Assembly: GCA_914767715.1 (NCBI GenBank)
Contig: OU612066.1
Span: forward strand, 39,096,283-39,160,282
DNA length: 64,000 nt
Reading direction: 5' to 3'
Source: Membranipora membranacea
Lineage: Eukaryota; Bryozoa; Gymnolaemata; Cheilostomatida; Membraniporidae
Under the pieces are notes generated by a model that worked only from the letters and a program-made list of their open reading frames with translations, had not been told where the DNA came from and made no database searches. The position numbers were made by a program, and so were the translations under genes. Positions within the stretch are counted from its first letter, which is position 1, and the number at the start of each line of letters is the position of its first letter. Shown in pieces: positions 22,162 through 33,181 of the stretch.

Positions 22162-24690
22162 TTGAAATGAATAATGTGAGCATGCTTAGTAGTAGAGAAA
22201 TACATAGATCTATAGAAAGGAATGAGCTGAGCTGGGGATAATGGGCAGTTATGTGGGTCATGACAGATCAATTAATTTAGATTGCGATCTGATAGACAGC
22301 CAAGGTAGATGTGTTACAGGATTGTCAGGTGATGCATACACAAGAATTACAAAAAAAAAACAAGCCTACTTTTTATGAAGGTGTTATGTGGATGAGTATG
22401 GCAAACGGGCATTCAGGAACAAAACTTCTGATTGATTTTATATTGACACTGATTAATGATACTCATCACAAATGGGAATGTAGGTCTTCAGTTTTCTAAC
22501 AGTCCATCCAGTGACTTTTTTCATCTTCGCCTCTCAGATCAAGCGCATATGCAGATGCATGCGGGTTGATGTTTTCTTTCATTTACAGTTCTATTTCTCA
22601 AAATCAACTATCAAATCAAGTTACATTAACTTTTCTGCAACATTGTTTGATTTGAGTTGTTTTGTGTTAAAATGAATAATTTGTTTTGCAGCAGCTGAAA
22701 TATTTGAGAGTTCCTCATTTTTCTCACAGCTGAATTTTTTATGATTCTATGATGAACAATTAGCAAAATCCTGTAGGATTAATTTTTTGTTTCTGATATA
22801 TCCAGTTTACTACAAGTGTCAAGTACAGCATCAATGATTTACATCGATAGGTTGATAATGATACTAGACTTGAGGAGGCCGCTAACTTTACTATAGTTGA
22901 CTCTAGTACCAAATTATAATACAATGCTTATAATGTATAATACTAATAATGTGTTATAATAATGTGTGGTTTTTAAAATTCTTTTAGGGATTTGGAGTTG
23001 TGGTCTGTTTATCAGTGACTACACAACTCCCAATACATTATTCAATTATCTCAGTTCGGAATTAATATTAACCAGATTTGGTCTTTTAAATAAATCAATG
23101 GTTCAAACAAACTTCCAACACCTTTTTCTGATCACTTAAGATGGTTTTGACGAATATCAAATGACTACTGGGGGGATGTCTAGTTGTCTAATTGTTTTGC
23201 TTGCTGTATTCTGCATCTTGCCGCTATTCTGAATAGCGGCAAGATGTAATATTATTTACTATGAATACGGTCCTCATTCTAGTACTCTTTTGCAGTGTTC
23301 TAAATTTGCCCATTTAGATTGTTAGTAACTTTAATTTTATTGAGATGGCTGGAGCAGCTCAGATGGCATTTTATCCTATAACTTTGATAGCACAAATTAC
23401 CTAACAGTAAATAGTAAGCGTTGAGGCGATGGCTAGATCTGCTGTATTCTACATGGAACCAAGCACAGCATCACATTCAGCTTGATATTTAACACCAATG
23501 TAACATCAGTCAAGTCGCATAAGGGTTAGGGTTAAGGCTGACACTCTTGGGGACGTAAAGCTAACTTTTCTCAGCGTATTTTTTCATATTGTTAGTTAGA
23601 CTCTAGCTGACTGACACTCCTCTTATTTCATGATGGCTTTAGAATTTAACTTGAAATGAAAGTTAGCCTTGGTCTATCATTGTAAAATAGACACTAAAAA
23701 ATCAGCATCACTATTTTTATGGTCTTATTAGATGACATCCATTTACATCAACAGAGGGTTGATAATCTGATAATCTGCAAATCTAATGATGATTTATAGT
23801 TTGCAAGACCACTTAATCCATGCAGCAATAATAATTAGTAAGCGCTTGAAAGCCGACCCGCGCTGAACCTGACCGACCGAGAGAGACCCTAAGGCTAAAC
23901 AGTGAGGACTGCAAACTTTATGTGAGTTTGTGTTGACAGACACATAAATGGTTTTCCAATGTCAGTGTCAGACATTCAGCTGAGAGGAGGTCTCACTAAG
24001 AGTTAGACCTCACCAGGACTCAGAGCAGAGAGACATACTCTAACTCTCCATAATGTGAGTCAATACGCTGTCACTGTGTTTATATTAAAAGTAAATTTTG
24101 CATACATACATACATCATGGAAATTACCGATTTAAATTTGTCTTTACTTAGATGCGTGATGGATGCATGTTAGAATATGTGTACAGTCACGGTTATTTTG
24201 TTGTGCTGTGACTGGTGTGAACAGCCCTAGTGCTGTTCATTACCACCGTCCCCCCCCCCGCTCACCCCTGAGAATGCCACTTAGTTTTTAAGAAAACTTT
24301 AAATCTTCAATATTACCACATCGTTATTATAGATTTTAGTTTTGAGCCAGGACACCGAAAGTCAAAACTTATGTTATTAGTTCTTTGCATTCCAGAAACA
24401 TTAGCTAATATTGCTTTAGCGGGTTTACTTCAGATGTGACTATCCCCTTTCACATGTTTAGATAGACACTGGTTGACGTAGAGACCTATCTGTGGCCCTA
24501 TGACGAACAAATTCCTCATGGGAAGCATTTCAAACCCAGCTCATATCAGTATATTATTTGCAAAAAAGTGAAGCCCCCCTCTCCCAAAAAAACCTCTGGC
24601 GATACCTTCATGAATCCATAGTTATTATTGACAACAGTCTGCTGTCATATGGTGTGGTGTTAAGATTGTCCAAACAAGCAACAAGTTCAA
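22162..24690. other. No gene recognised
   Basis: Long AT-rich non-coding stretch apart from the hairpin at 23214-23246 and a short poly-C run near 24251. Confidence 0.5.
23214..23246. repeat. Perfect 33-bp hairpin palindrome
   Basis: CATCTTGCCGCTATTC is followed by one T and the exact inverse GAATAGCGGCAAGATG. It stands alone in AT-rich sequence and is GC-rich relative to its surroundings. It resembles the terminus-to-terminus palindromes elsewhere in the window, but no larger relative was found here. Confidence 0.9.
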
Positions 24691-24723
24691 AGTTTATTGA
24701 AATGTAAAATGAAATGTGCTCTG

Positions 24724-24970
24724 TTAGTTTAAAACACAACTATTTCTCATAGTAACAGTGCCTTGTGCATAATCATCTGTAGTTGGATAGTAGGAGGAAA
24801 ACTGCTGAAGCTTTAATTCATTTTGGATTAGTAAACAATAAGGTGGTACAGTGACAATTCGACTGAATCCGTCGAACTCTGTTAGTCTGGTTATCGCCTG
24901 AGCTGCCATTCTCTGGTGCACCAACAAGAGAGTAACATTCAGATAGGGAAGATCAGATAAAGTACATTGA
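24724..24970 (-). CDS. Probable terminal exon, unknown protein
   Basis: A minus-strand open stretch follows TCCATAG and ends at a stop at 24724. It encodes about 80 residues of ordinary soluble composition, with segments such as LPYLNVTLLLVHQRMAAQA, LTEFDGFSRIVTVPPYCLL and a C terminus RNSCVLN. On the minus strand AATAAA follows about 25 nt after the stop (near 24693-24698), as expected for a real last exon. No family recognised. Upstream exons were not found and could be disrupted by the LINE at 25466. Confidence 0.4.
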
Positions 24971-25078
24971 GTGCTCGATCCTATGGATAATCGTGGCATC
25001 GATAAATTCAATGTTTTCTTATCAAATTTATGGAAGGATGCATAATATTGATAATATATATAGAAGGCAGATTGCATT

Positions 25079-25127
25079 ATGGCAGTGTGTGGAGTTTTCC
25101 CAGGCAGTGTGTGGAGTTCCCTCAGGC
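25079..25127. repeat. Tandem duplication of about 22 bp
   Basis: GGCAGTGTGTGGAGTT occurs twice, followed by a third partial CAGGCAG copy. Confidence 0.8.
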
Positions 25128-25465
25128 AGAGCAGTGAGAATCTTTATTAAACAGATTACAGTCAGTTTTACATACCGTGTGTTTCCTGTAAGAGATAATC
25201 CCCTTAAATAATCCCCTTAAATCACGTAATCAGTCCAAAGATAAAGCAGTTTGCCAGAATTACTGCAAATAAAGCTGATATATCCATACTATAAGCTGAA
25301 GACACCGAGAGATATCTCCGTGGACTTTGTTTGTTTGTTTGTTTGGTTGTTTTAATGTCACTCTTTATCAAAATATGCTAACATCGAGATAAAAATGAAT
25401 TATGAGATAAAAACCCCCTTGGAGAGAGGAAAAAGAAAAGACATAAGTTATAAAACTAATACATG

Positions 25466-26110
25466 CTAGGAAAAATAGACTGGGTTCTTCAGGATAGCCT
25501 TGCTGCACTTGGCGGTTCGTGATCGTTTGATGTATACATCGGTCTGACACTTGCTAACAGATCTCATCGGTCTTAGACTAGGTTTCTGATTGAGTTTGTA
25601 TCTCAACGAATGATCGGGATTGCTCACGATTCGTGTCACATACGTTGAGCATACATCCCGTAGTGTGTCGCATAGAGTTGTGAGTTTCGCAGCTACAAGT
25701 CTGTCAGTATAATGTTCGATGTCGTGGATGATTATACGTAGAGCTAATTTCTGGATTTTCTCTATTTCGTCCTTGTAATAGCCCGCTAGAAACGGGTACC
25801 ATGCAGGGGCAGAATAGGTGATAGTTGGTAGTATTTGAGCCCGATACATCATAAAAAGAGTATCTGTGTTTACCCCCGACTTTTTTAAGACCAACAAGCC
25901 ATGGATCTTCCTGTTGGCAGATTTCCGGATCTCGGCTACATGAATATTGAACACTACATGACTGTCAAGTGTCACACCCAGAAGTCTTGCACTCGTGACA
26001 TTTGTGACAGACTGGTCTATCTCCATTGAGAATTGGGAGTTCATGTTTAGCGATTTTCTGATAGAGATGTTGAGTGTCATGGTCTGCGATGCCCAATCAC
26101 TGCATTCTCC
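25466..26110 (-). mobile_element. LINE fragment: C-terminal part of a reverse transcriptase ORF
   Basis: The minus-strand frame of about 204 residues begins after the catalytic palm. It has the LLGVTLDSHVVFNIHV strand-thumb motif (family pattern YLGVxLDxxLxWxxH), then ANRKIHGLLVLKKSGV, YRAQILPTITYSAPAWYP and EKIQKLALRII. These are the thumb and connection segments of non-LTR retrotransposons of the CR1/Jockey type. The catalytic FADD box and the endonuclease are absent, so the copy is 5'-truncated. It sits just upstream of the metalloproteinase gene in the opposite orientation. Confidence 0.9.
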
Positions 26111-26266
26111 AATTAGTGATGCAGATCCTTATGGTAAGGAAAGTTTATTCACCACAGTTAAGGTAACTTCATTTTTGCTTCACTCCTCTTCCAAAAGACC
26201 TAACATAATAATAATTTCGATATATATTTATGTGTATGATTTTTAAACAGCGTTCTTACAGTAACT

Positions 26267-29077
26267 ATGGAGTTTAGAGGCTATCTGCTGACCTTGACAT
26301 TGGGTGCACTGCTTAGTATCCCGGTTCTCGCTCTGCCTGTTGCTGACACAATTAACGCTGACATAACGCATAGAGATGCTGGAATCGCTGACCTCCAACA
26401 TGCGTACAAATGGTTGAGGAACTTTGGATATGTTGTTCTTCACTTAGAGGTAAATTAAGTTGGTGAAATCTATGAGATTAAGATTTTGATACTTCGATTT
26501 CTGGATACTCAGCTATGTCAGTTAACTGTTACCAAACATGAGGTAAAGATCAAACCACTACAATCGTTCTCTGTGGGATCACAATGACATCATTTTACAG
26601 GAGTCTGACATAGACATAGATGAATGCCTGACATGCGTGTTGACAGTCTGTTACTCTGAATGCCAGAAAGTGTTGATGGAAGCATTAAGAGAACCTATGT
26701 ATTTATTCTCAAACTTTTATGGCATCACCATCAGTGAATCAGGTAATTCATCGCTAATTCTTGTTCCTATATTAGGTTGTGTCTGAATGTAATTCTTTAG
26801 ATTAGGAGTATAAACTACATGGATAAGCTTGAGCTACAGTACTGATGACGTCTGTGCATTATGAGACGCTTAGTTTATTTGTAACAAGCTCTTATTTTTT
26901 GAGTTCTTGTAAAAGCCTGATTGCTGATTGTTTTCTTTTAATAAAACAGCGTAATTCATATTCAAATTTAAAATTCTAGAGATTCTACCCGAGAAGGCGA
27001 TAAACATTATGAGGATGAAACGTTGTAAGAAGTCAGATATCCACCTTGACTCAACTGAAGGTGAGAGCATCAGAGTAAGAGCTGAGTAAGATATTACTCG
27101 TTCCCAGGTCCCACTTTGCTTTTCATCATAGAAACCAGTTTGCAGTGAATGAAAGTAGATCATGCTTGGTGTTTCACCAATCTCTTTCATTGTCAATTTT
27201 TAGATTATGGTCTGCTTCTCTTCTCTTTTTGCTTTTATGCCAGGCCATGGTGCTGTACTATGTCGAGAAATTTGGGCTGGGTTATTAACTCTACGCTCTA
27301 GAACGATATAAATATTGGTCACCGACGGACATTTGTACTGTAATTTGTAGCGCATTGCTAAATAGTATATGAGTACATTCAGTTTGTTGTGGTGCATACA
27401 ATAAGATGTCTGACAGTGCTCAGTCAGGGAAAGAGTAAACTTTTTCATGAAACTTAAATTGATTGATAATTTATTTCTGCTCACACAGTTGATTGAGAAG
27501 AGACCATAGTTTTTTCTATGGAGGATCACTCAAGCACCCTTGCATTAGCCTCCCTGTTTTTAATGCAAGTGGCACTATTCAGTAGTTTAGAGTGGTTCCA
27601 AACGTATGAAAAGCTAAGGTTTATTCTAAAATAGGGGTGAAGCACTCTAGCCATTCAAATGAGGTGTATGAATTTATAATTTTTTTTGTGCTTAGAATTT
27701 TTTGAGTCTAGTTCACACAAACATTGAGACAACTACCCTGTGAATATACACTTTGGGCATGGTTTATTCTCACCCATATCTAGCTAACTTATCACAGGTC
27801 CTAAATAAAGCATAGACACTATGGAACCGAGATACTTTGTCATTCCAAACTGTACTGGCAGCACTAAGAGCACTAAGAGCATTGCGCTACAATCCGCAGG
27901 CCAACCCTACTTCTTACATCTGATAATGATTGTTAGATTCATTATAGCCGGAGGCAGTAGAAAGAAGCGAGCAGCGCAGCCCCCACCCCCTCTCACAGCA
28001 ATCAAATGGGACCTGGACAGATTCCCTATACTAAGAATCAGCTTCAAGAACTACATGTCTACAATGGACAGGGCAGTGCAAGAGCAAGTCGCCACTGAAT
28101 GTGCAATGGTATGTATTAAGCGACCTTGTCATGCTGGCTTCTAGCCTAAGTGCCAAGGATGCCTCTCCCCACTACTTGATCTATATAAGCAAGCTGTGCT
28201 GTTGGTTGTATGGCATTTTGTAAAATTATATGTGAGGTACACAGTCTTTTCAAATGGTAATAAAAAGAAACCAAAAAAGTTATCTTTTTGAAATTTATTT
28301 TGTAGCTATGGGCTAAAGAATCTGGCCTTGCGTTCCAATTTTCAGACTTTGAAGATGAGACGAACATTGCCATCATGTTTGATAGGATAGATGGAGAGTG
28401 GGGGACGGTTGGGATTGGATACTCCCCTACGCCTCACAAATATTCATCATTAACTTTAGATAACGAAGAGCCCTGGGTTAAACATGGGCCTTCAAGGACA
28501 GGTGAGATTCATTTAATTATTATCATAAATGACTTTTAGGAGTAGAAGGTAGCTCAGTTGGTTAGAGCGCCGTCCCTTCAGCTTGCAAATGTTGAAGGTC
28601 GTGGGTTCGAACCCCACTGCAGTCTATTGACTACTGGGATTTGGTTGGACCCCCAGGTGTGCTCCGACCTGCCTGCAAAACTGAGAGCAAATGGGCGCAG
28701 ATATTGCAGACTAGCCCCTAGCCCCTAGTATTTCGCCGCCCATGCTTCGGGATGTGGCGTGTGATATGGCATCTGATTTTTAATCAACCTTTAATCAATT
28801 TTAAATTTTATAGCTTTTAAGATTAAGCAACAATCCTATCTACTGAGAATTTTCTGGTCGCACAATTGACATCTATCTACAGGATTAATATTAACTTATT
28901 GCAGGTGTATCATTCAGATGGGCAATGTGTCATGAGTTAGGTCATACCCTAAATCTAGACCACTCTAGTAACCCAGACTCTCTGATGTACCCGACTACTA
29001 TCGACCAAGACGAGACGGAGCTGAAGGCTGAGGACCGAGCAGCAATACAAGCTCAGTACGGCCAACCAGACGGCAGG
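26267..29077 (+). CDS. Matrix metalloproteinase (metzincin, M10A), signal peptide to catalytic domain
   Basis: Secreted zinc endopeptidase acting on extracellular matrix. Five exons join in phase: 26267-26449, 26601-26742, 27816-28108, 28306-28501, 28905-29077. Residues 1-22 form a signal peptide. The peptidoglycan-binding-like propeptide follows (HAYKWLRNFGYV, then FSNFYGIT). A furin-type site SRKKRA precedes AIKWDLDRFPILRISF, the start of the catalytic domain. LWAKESGLAFQFSDFEDETNI and the zinc site HELGHTLNLDH follow, with the Met-turn SLMYP and the closing QAQYGQ. Two oddities: the PRCGxPD cysteine switch reads PRYFVIPNC, without Cys at the switch position, and the third-turn Gly of HExxHxxGxxH is Asn. 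Reading through the last donor would give a stop at 29119. Splicing to 31997 would add a repeat tail. No hemopexin repeat seen. Confidence 0.9.
28555..28820 (+). repeat. tRNA-derived SINE in intron 4 of the metalloproteinase gene
   Basis: The head (28555-28626) has a D arm GTAGCTCAGTTGGTTAGAGC, a CCCTTCA/TTGAAGG stem and a perfect T arm GTGGGTTCGAACCCCAC. The acceptor ends do not pair, so it is not a functional tRNA. An unrelated body of roughly 200 bp follows and ends in ATTTTTAATCAACCTTTAAT-type sequence. A tRNA-like head with intact A and B boxes and a non-tRNA body is the SINE layout. Confidence 0.7.
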
Positions 29078-29210
29078 GTGAGAACAATATCAAACCTTGC
29101 TACTAGTAGCTCTGCATGAATCATTTCACTGGCCGCCCAGCGCAGCAACATTTCAAATTTTTGAAACAGATTATTAATGACATCCTAAATTGTAATTTGC
29201 AAACAATTAT

Positions 29211-29300
29211 TGTCTGCCTGCCTGCCTGCCTGCCCGCCCGCCCGCCCGCCCGCCCACCCGCCAGCCCACCCGCCCGCCCGCCTGCCTGCCTGTCTGTCTG
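29211..29300. repeat. Simple repeat (CCTG/CCCG)n
   Basis: Tandem tetranucleotides CCTG and CCCG over about 90 bp, very C-rich in an AT-rich region. Confidence 0.95.
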
Positions 29301-29730
29301 AGGTTGTAGGAATAGATCAGCTCAACACAAGAATATATAACAGAAAATTCCTTTCCTTACGTGCAGGAACACTTTTAACATAAAGAGACATATTTAGGGT
29401 CTTACCAGATTGTTTTCCTCAAGGCAATGTGATACTATTGATGCCGAGTATGGCACTCATTTCGATCTGTGAACTCAAAAGGTATAGGCCATAATCACCT
29501 ATATTATTGTCCTTTGTACTATTAGAAGATGAAAAATGAAAACCGATTAAAACTAATTATAACTAATGTAATACTTTGTTGAATGAGAATTCTACACATA
29601 TTACCTGTGTTTAGGGTTTATTTGTGGTTGAGGGATCTAATGCCCCATTGTTGTGTTCATTAACTGGCGATTGATACGTTGTGTCACAAAGGAAGAGTGC
29701 AATCCTGATCCTCTGAACTAATCTGTCTGT

Positions 29731-29890
29731 CAGAATCCAGCTCCCTGTGATTAGTGACAGAATCCAGCTCCCTGTGATTAGTGACAGTTACCAGCTCCCT
29801 GTGATTAGTGACAGAATCCAGCTCCCTGTGATTAGTGACAGTAACCAGCTGCCTATGATTAGTAACAGTAAGCAGCTCCCTGTGATTGGT
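29731..29890. repeat. Minisatellite, 27-bp period, about 6 copies
   Basis: The unit CAGAATCCAGCTCCCTGTGA plus TTAGTGA is repeated with minor variants (CAGTTACC, CAGTAACC). Confidence 0.92.
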
Positions 29891-31321
29891 CTCGAGCTGG
29901 GGGGGGGGTATATCCTCATCATTTGATTGACACGGCCCTTAATAAAAGACCCATATTGTCTATAAGATATTTTCTACAAACCTACATTTTAAATCGACCA
30001 ATATTAAAACATTAAAATGATATAAATGTTAATCGTTGGCAATTACGTATTAGAATGTCGTACCGTTAGAACTGTTATTATCCCCTCTTTTTGGCACATT
30101 TACGCTACCACATGACATTAATTAAATCCCATATAGTTAGAAAATAGGGAGGATCAAACATGAACTGCATAATCGCTGGTGTATGATGTGGTTCACACAC
30201 AGCAGGTGTAAAATGAATTTTAAAAATTTAGAGCAACACCACTAATGTAAACGAGTAAGAAAATTGTGTGAAATATATTAATCAATTATCATATCTTCAT
30301 TCTCAAATGGATTTAAGTTGGAACAGATTAATACCTAGCAATGAACACCCAACTCCAGCAACTTGTTGTAAGTTTTCTGGCTCTAAGTGGAGATCCGAGG
30401 TGGAAGTGACTGTAAATGTAACACTAGTAGAAGTACAAGTTGTATGAGTAGAGATATTTCCTGCTTTTGAGATCCTTTCCAAATTTGTACCATCAATGAA
30501 CAATTAAACAATCAAATGGACCTAACAGCCTCATGCCACCGTTGTTCTGAATGTTAAAAACAATCACAATAATGTTAAGCAATGAAAAAAGGTATTTTGA
30601 TAGAGCTATTGGCTCATCAATGTCTAGTCCAAAGTAACTGAAGTGCAGCTTGTCTAGCAATTTATCAAACGGATCATCGAAAAGCTTTGCGACAATAATT
30701 CATTTTGTCATGTCCATTATTAGCAGATTAAAAGGGAATTGGTAGAATATTACTCTGACTTTGTGACTCAAACATAATAATAGAATTATCCACATAAGAA
30801 GTACAGTGTTGCAAATTGCTATGTTGGTCCAATTATGTAATGCGTCAGTGAGACTTTGGGCGGCTGGTATCATTATAGCCTTGCTGCAATGTCCGCATTG
30901 TGATCTAAGCTCTTAGTTTTACACTGATCACTGCTCATGGAAATCTTTCTCTGCTCCCAGTCTGCTAAGGCTTACTCAAAACTGTTGCAAAACAACTGGA
31001 CGAGGAGCGTCCCCTGATTGTTACCAATATCAATGGATGTTTGTGTAGGATGTTACGACATCAAGTACCTCGGTCAATGATTACTAAATTAGATTGATAA
31101 TTTGGAAGTAGCTCCTTATCTATATATCCGGTTTAGAAAATCTCACCACTCAAATAAGAGGTTGACTTCCCACCAAAGTATATATGCGTATAGGAAGGCG
31201 TGAGGACCGTGCCTGTCACATCATGACAGTACCGGATTATCGTAATTATCATAATTAATCTTATTGTAATCTCCCTAATCTTCAGTCAGATGATCTATTA
31301 TTAAAAAACGTACTTAGCGGA

Positions 31322-31420
31322 ATCTTGTGTGAACCTTCGGATCTACCTGCGCTCTTGTGTGAACCTTCTGAACTAGCTGTGCTCTTGTGTGAACTTTGAG
31401 ATCTACCTGCGCTTTGTGTG
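31322..31420. repeat. Tandem repeat, 30-bp period, 3 copies
   Basis: The unit TCTTGTGTGAACCTTCGGAT plus CTACCTGCGC is repeated three times with substitutions, then a partial copy. Confidence 0.85.
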
Positions 31421-31996
31421 GGTAGATATCATTGTGGTCAACTCAGATTAGCTTAATTTTGAGTTTAAACAAAATATAAACATAAAATCTAATTGGATTA
31501 ATTACCAGGAGGGTGGAAGAGCCATATGCTATCCTGGATCAGGTGTCAGCCTTGACCATATCGAGCAGTTTCTGGTTTAGTGCTTAAGCCATTATTTATA
31601 GCTTACCGAGCAAAAACCAGGAATTATTTAATCCAGTTTGGTTCTGGAATGCTGTTACCTTACAAATTAATCTAAGACACTAGCGCATTTGAAAAACTCA
31701 GACAATTACTTGCAAAGAGGTAGCCAATTATTACTCTTTGTAGAATGTTAATTATATAGATAGATAATAGAAGACACTTTTCCCAGAAACATTCCCTTTT
31801 CAACAGACACCAAATATTCTATACATTTATTGAGCAATTTAGTATAGGGTATATTCCTAGAACTCATAGAACGTGCTCAAGGAAAGATAATCCTCTGCTC
31901 AAATTGCTTACATGGTTTTCTGTTATGTTGCAAAAGAAAAGATTTTTGCCTTTTAAAACCCCTGTAAACCAATGCATGTGTATTTTTTTCCCACAG

Positions 31997-33181
31997 ACTA
32001 TGTTTGGTAAGAAACTTCCACCAAGGCAAGCTCTCTATTCTAGAACACAACAGCAGTCATACAGACCTCCTGCCCCATCTCCTCCCCCACCACAGATTAG
32101 ACAAAGGTCAGCTCCACAAACTCAGCAACAACTTCAACAAGAACAATACCAGCAAAGACCTCCTACCAGAAGCCAACAAAATCATGGACCTACCACTGAA
32201 TCTTATCAGCCAAACTACAGACCCACCCCTGCACCGCAACAGCATACTCAATCTCAACCAACCTTTGATCAGCAGAGTCAGGAACAACGAGAGAAGGAAT
32301 GGTTTGCACAACAAGTAAGAGAAAGAGAACAAAGACAACAACAGCAGCAAGCCTTGCCGCCATCTTTACCAAGACAACCAAACTACAGACCCACCCCTCC
32401 ACCACAACAACACCCTCAATCTCAAGCGACCCTTGAACAGCAGAGTCAGGAACAACGAGAGAGAGAATGGTTTGCACAACAAGTAAGAGAAAGAGAACAA
32501 AGACAACAACAGCAGCAAGCCTTGCGGCCATCTTTACCAAGACAACCAAACTACAGACCTACCCCTGCACCACAACAGCATCCTCAACCTGAACCGACCC
32601 TTGAACAGCAGAGTCAGGAACAACGAGAGAGAGAATGGTTTGCACAACAGGCAAGAGAAAGAGAACAGAGAGCACAACAGCAGCATCCTCAACCTGAACC
32701 GACCCTTGAACAGCAGAGTCAGGAACAACGAGAGAGAGAATGGTTTGCACAACAGGCAAGAGAAAGAGAACAGAGAGCACAACAGCAGCAAACCTTGTCG
32801 CCGCCTTTACCAAGACAACCAAACTACAGACCTACCCCTGCACCCCGACAGCATTCTCAGCCTGAACCTAAACAACCTAATTTCAGACCGAGCCCCCGAC
32901 TTCACCAAACAAGCCCTGAACAACTGCCTTCATATAGGCAACCAAATTACAGACCGAACCCTCAACCTCTCCAAACTACCTCCGAACAGGAGAAAGAAAG
33001 ACAACAACAAAGCTCACATGATGATCAGAGACAGACAAATAAACAAAGATCCGGTGTTGAGCTCGAAGAGTTGCGGCGGACCTTCCTACAGTCATTATCA
33101 CCCTCAGAGCGAGCTGAGCATGAGAGACAAGTCAGTGAGTTTCACGCTCAACAGGAGCAAGAGAGACGACTTCAGATTTAA
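31997..33181 (+). CDS. Gln/Pro-rich repeat protein exon, likely 3' exon of the metalloproteinase gene
   Basis: An open frame follows TTTTTTTCCCACAG|ACTATG, an excellent 3' splice site, and ends at 33181. It enters in phase 0, exactly what the metalloproteinase donor at 29077 requires, so it could be the C-terminal tail of that protein. Alternatively, the ATG at 32000 starts a separate protein (MFGKKLPPRQ). After a Pro-rich start, a unit of about 56 residues is repeated. It begins PNYRPTPAPQQHPQ, then QQSQEQREREWFAQQ, REREQRQQQQ and LPRQ. There are three full copies, one shortened internal copy and decayed PNYRPNP copies. The end is a charged helix, ELRRTFLQSLSPSERAEHER and QEQERRLQI. The charged parts should be helical or coiled coil. 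No known family. Confidence 0.75.
   Translation, partial: TMFGKKLPPRQALYSRTQQQSYRPPAPSPPPPQIRQRSAPQTQQQLQQEQYQQRPPTRSQQNHGPTTESYQPNYRPTPAPQQHTQSQPTFDQQSQEQREKEWFAQQVREREQRQQQQQALPPSLPRQPNYRPTPPPQQHPQSQATLEQQSQEQREREWFAQQVREREQRQQQQQALRPSLPRQPNYRPTPAPQQHPQPEPTLEQQSQEQREREWFAQQAREREQRAQQQHPQPEPTLEQQSQEQREREWFAQQAREREQRAQQQQTLSPPLPRQPNYRPTPAPRQHSQPEPKQPNFRPSPRLHQTSPEQLPSYRQPNYRPNPQPLQTTSEQEKERQQQSSHDDQRQTNKQRSGVELEELRRTFLQSLSPSERAEHERQVSEFHAQQEQERRLQI

Larger units (their letters stand above)
29301..31996. other. Intron or intergenic sequence after the metalloproteinase catalytic exons
   Basis: It holds two minisatellites (29731-29890 and 31322-31420) and no recognised exon. In particular, no hemopexin-like exon is seen. 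Confidence 0.5.

Noticed and set aside
32108-32822. Antisense and alternative-frame ORFs of 80-213 residues
   Set aside because: They are shadows of the repetitive Gln/Pro-rich coding exon. Repeats keep several frames open.
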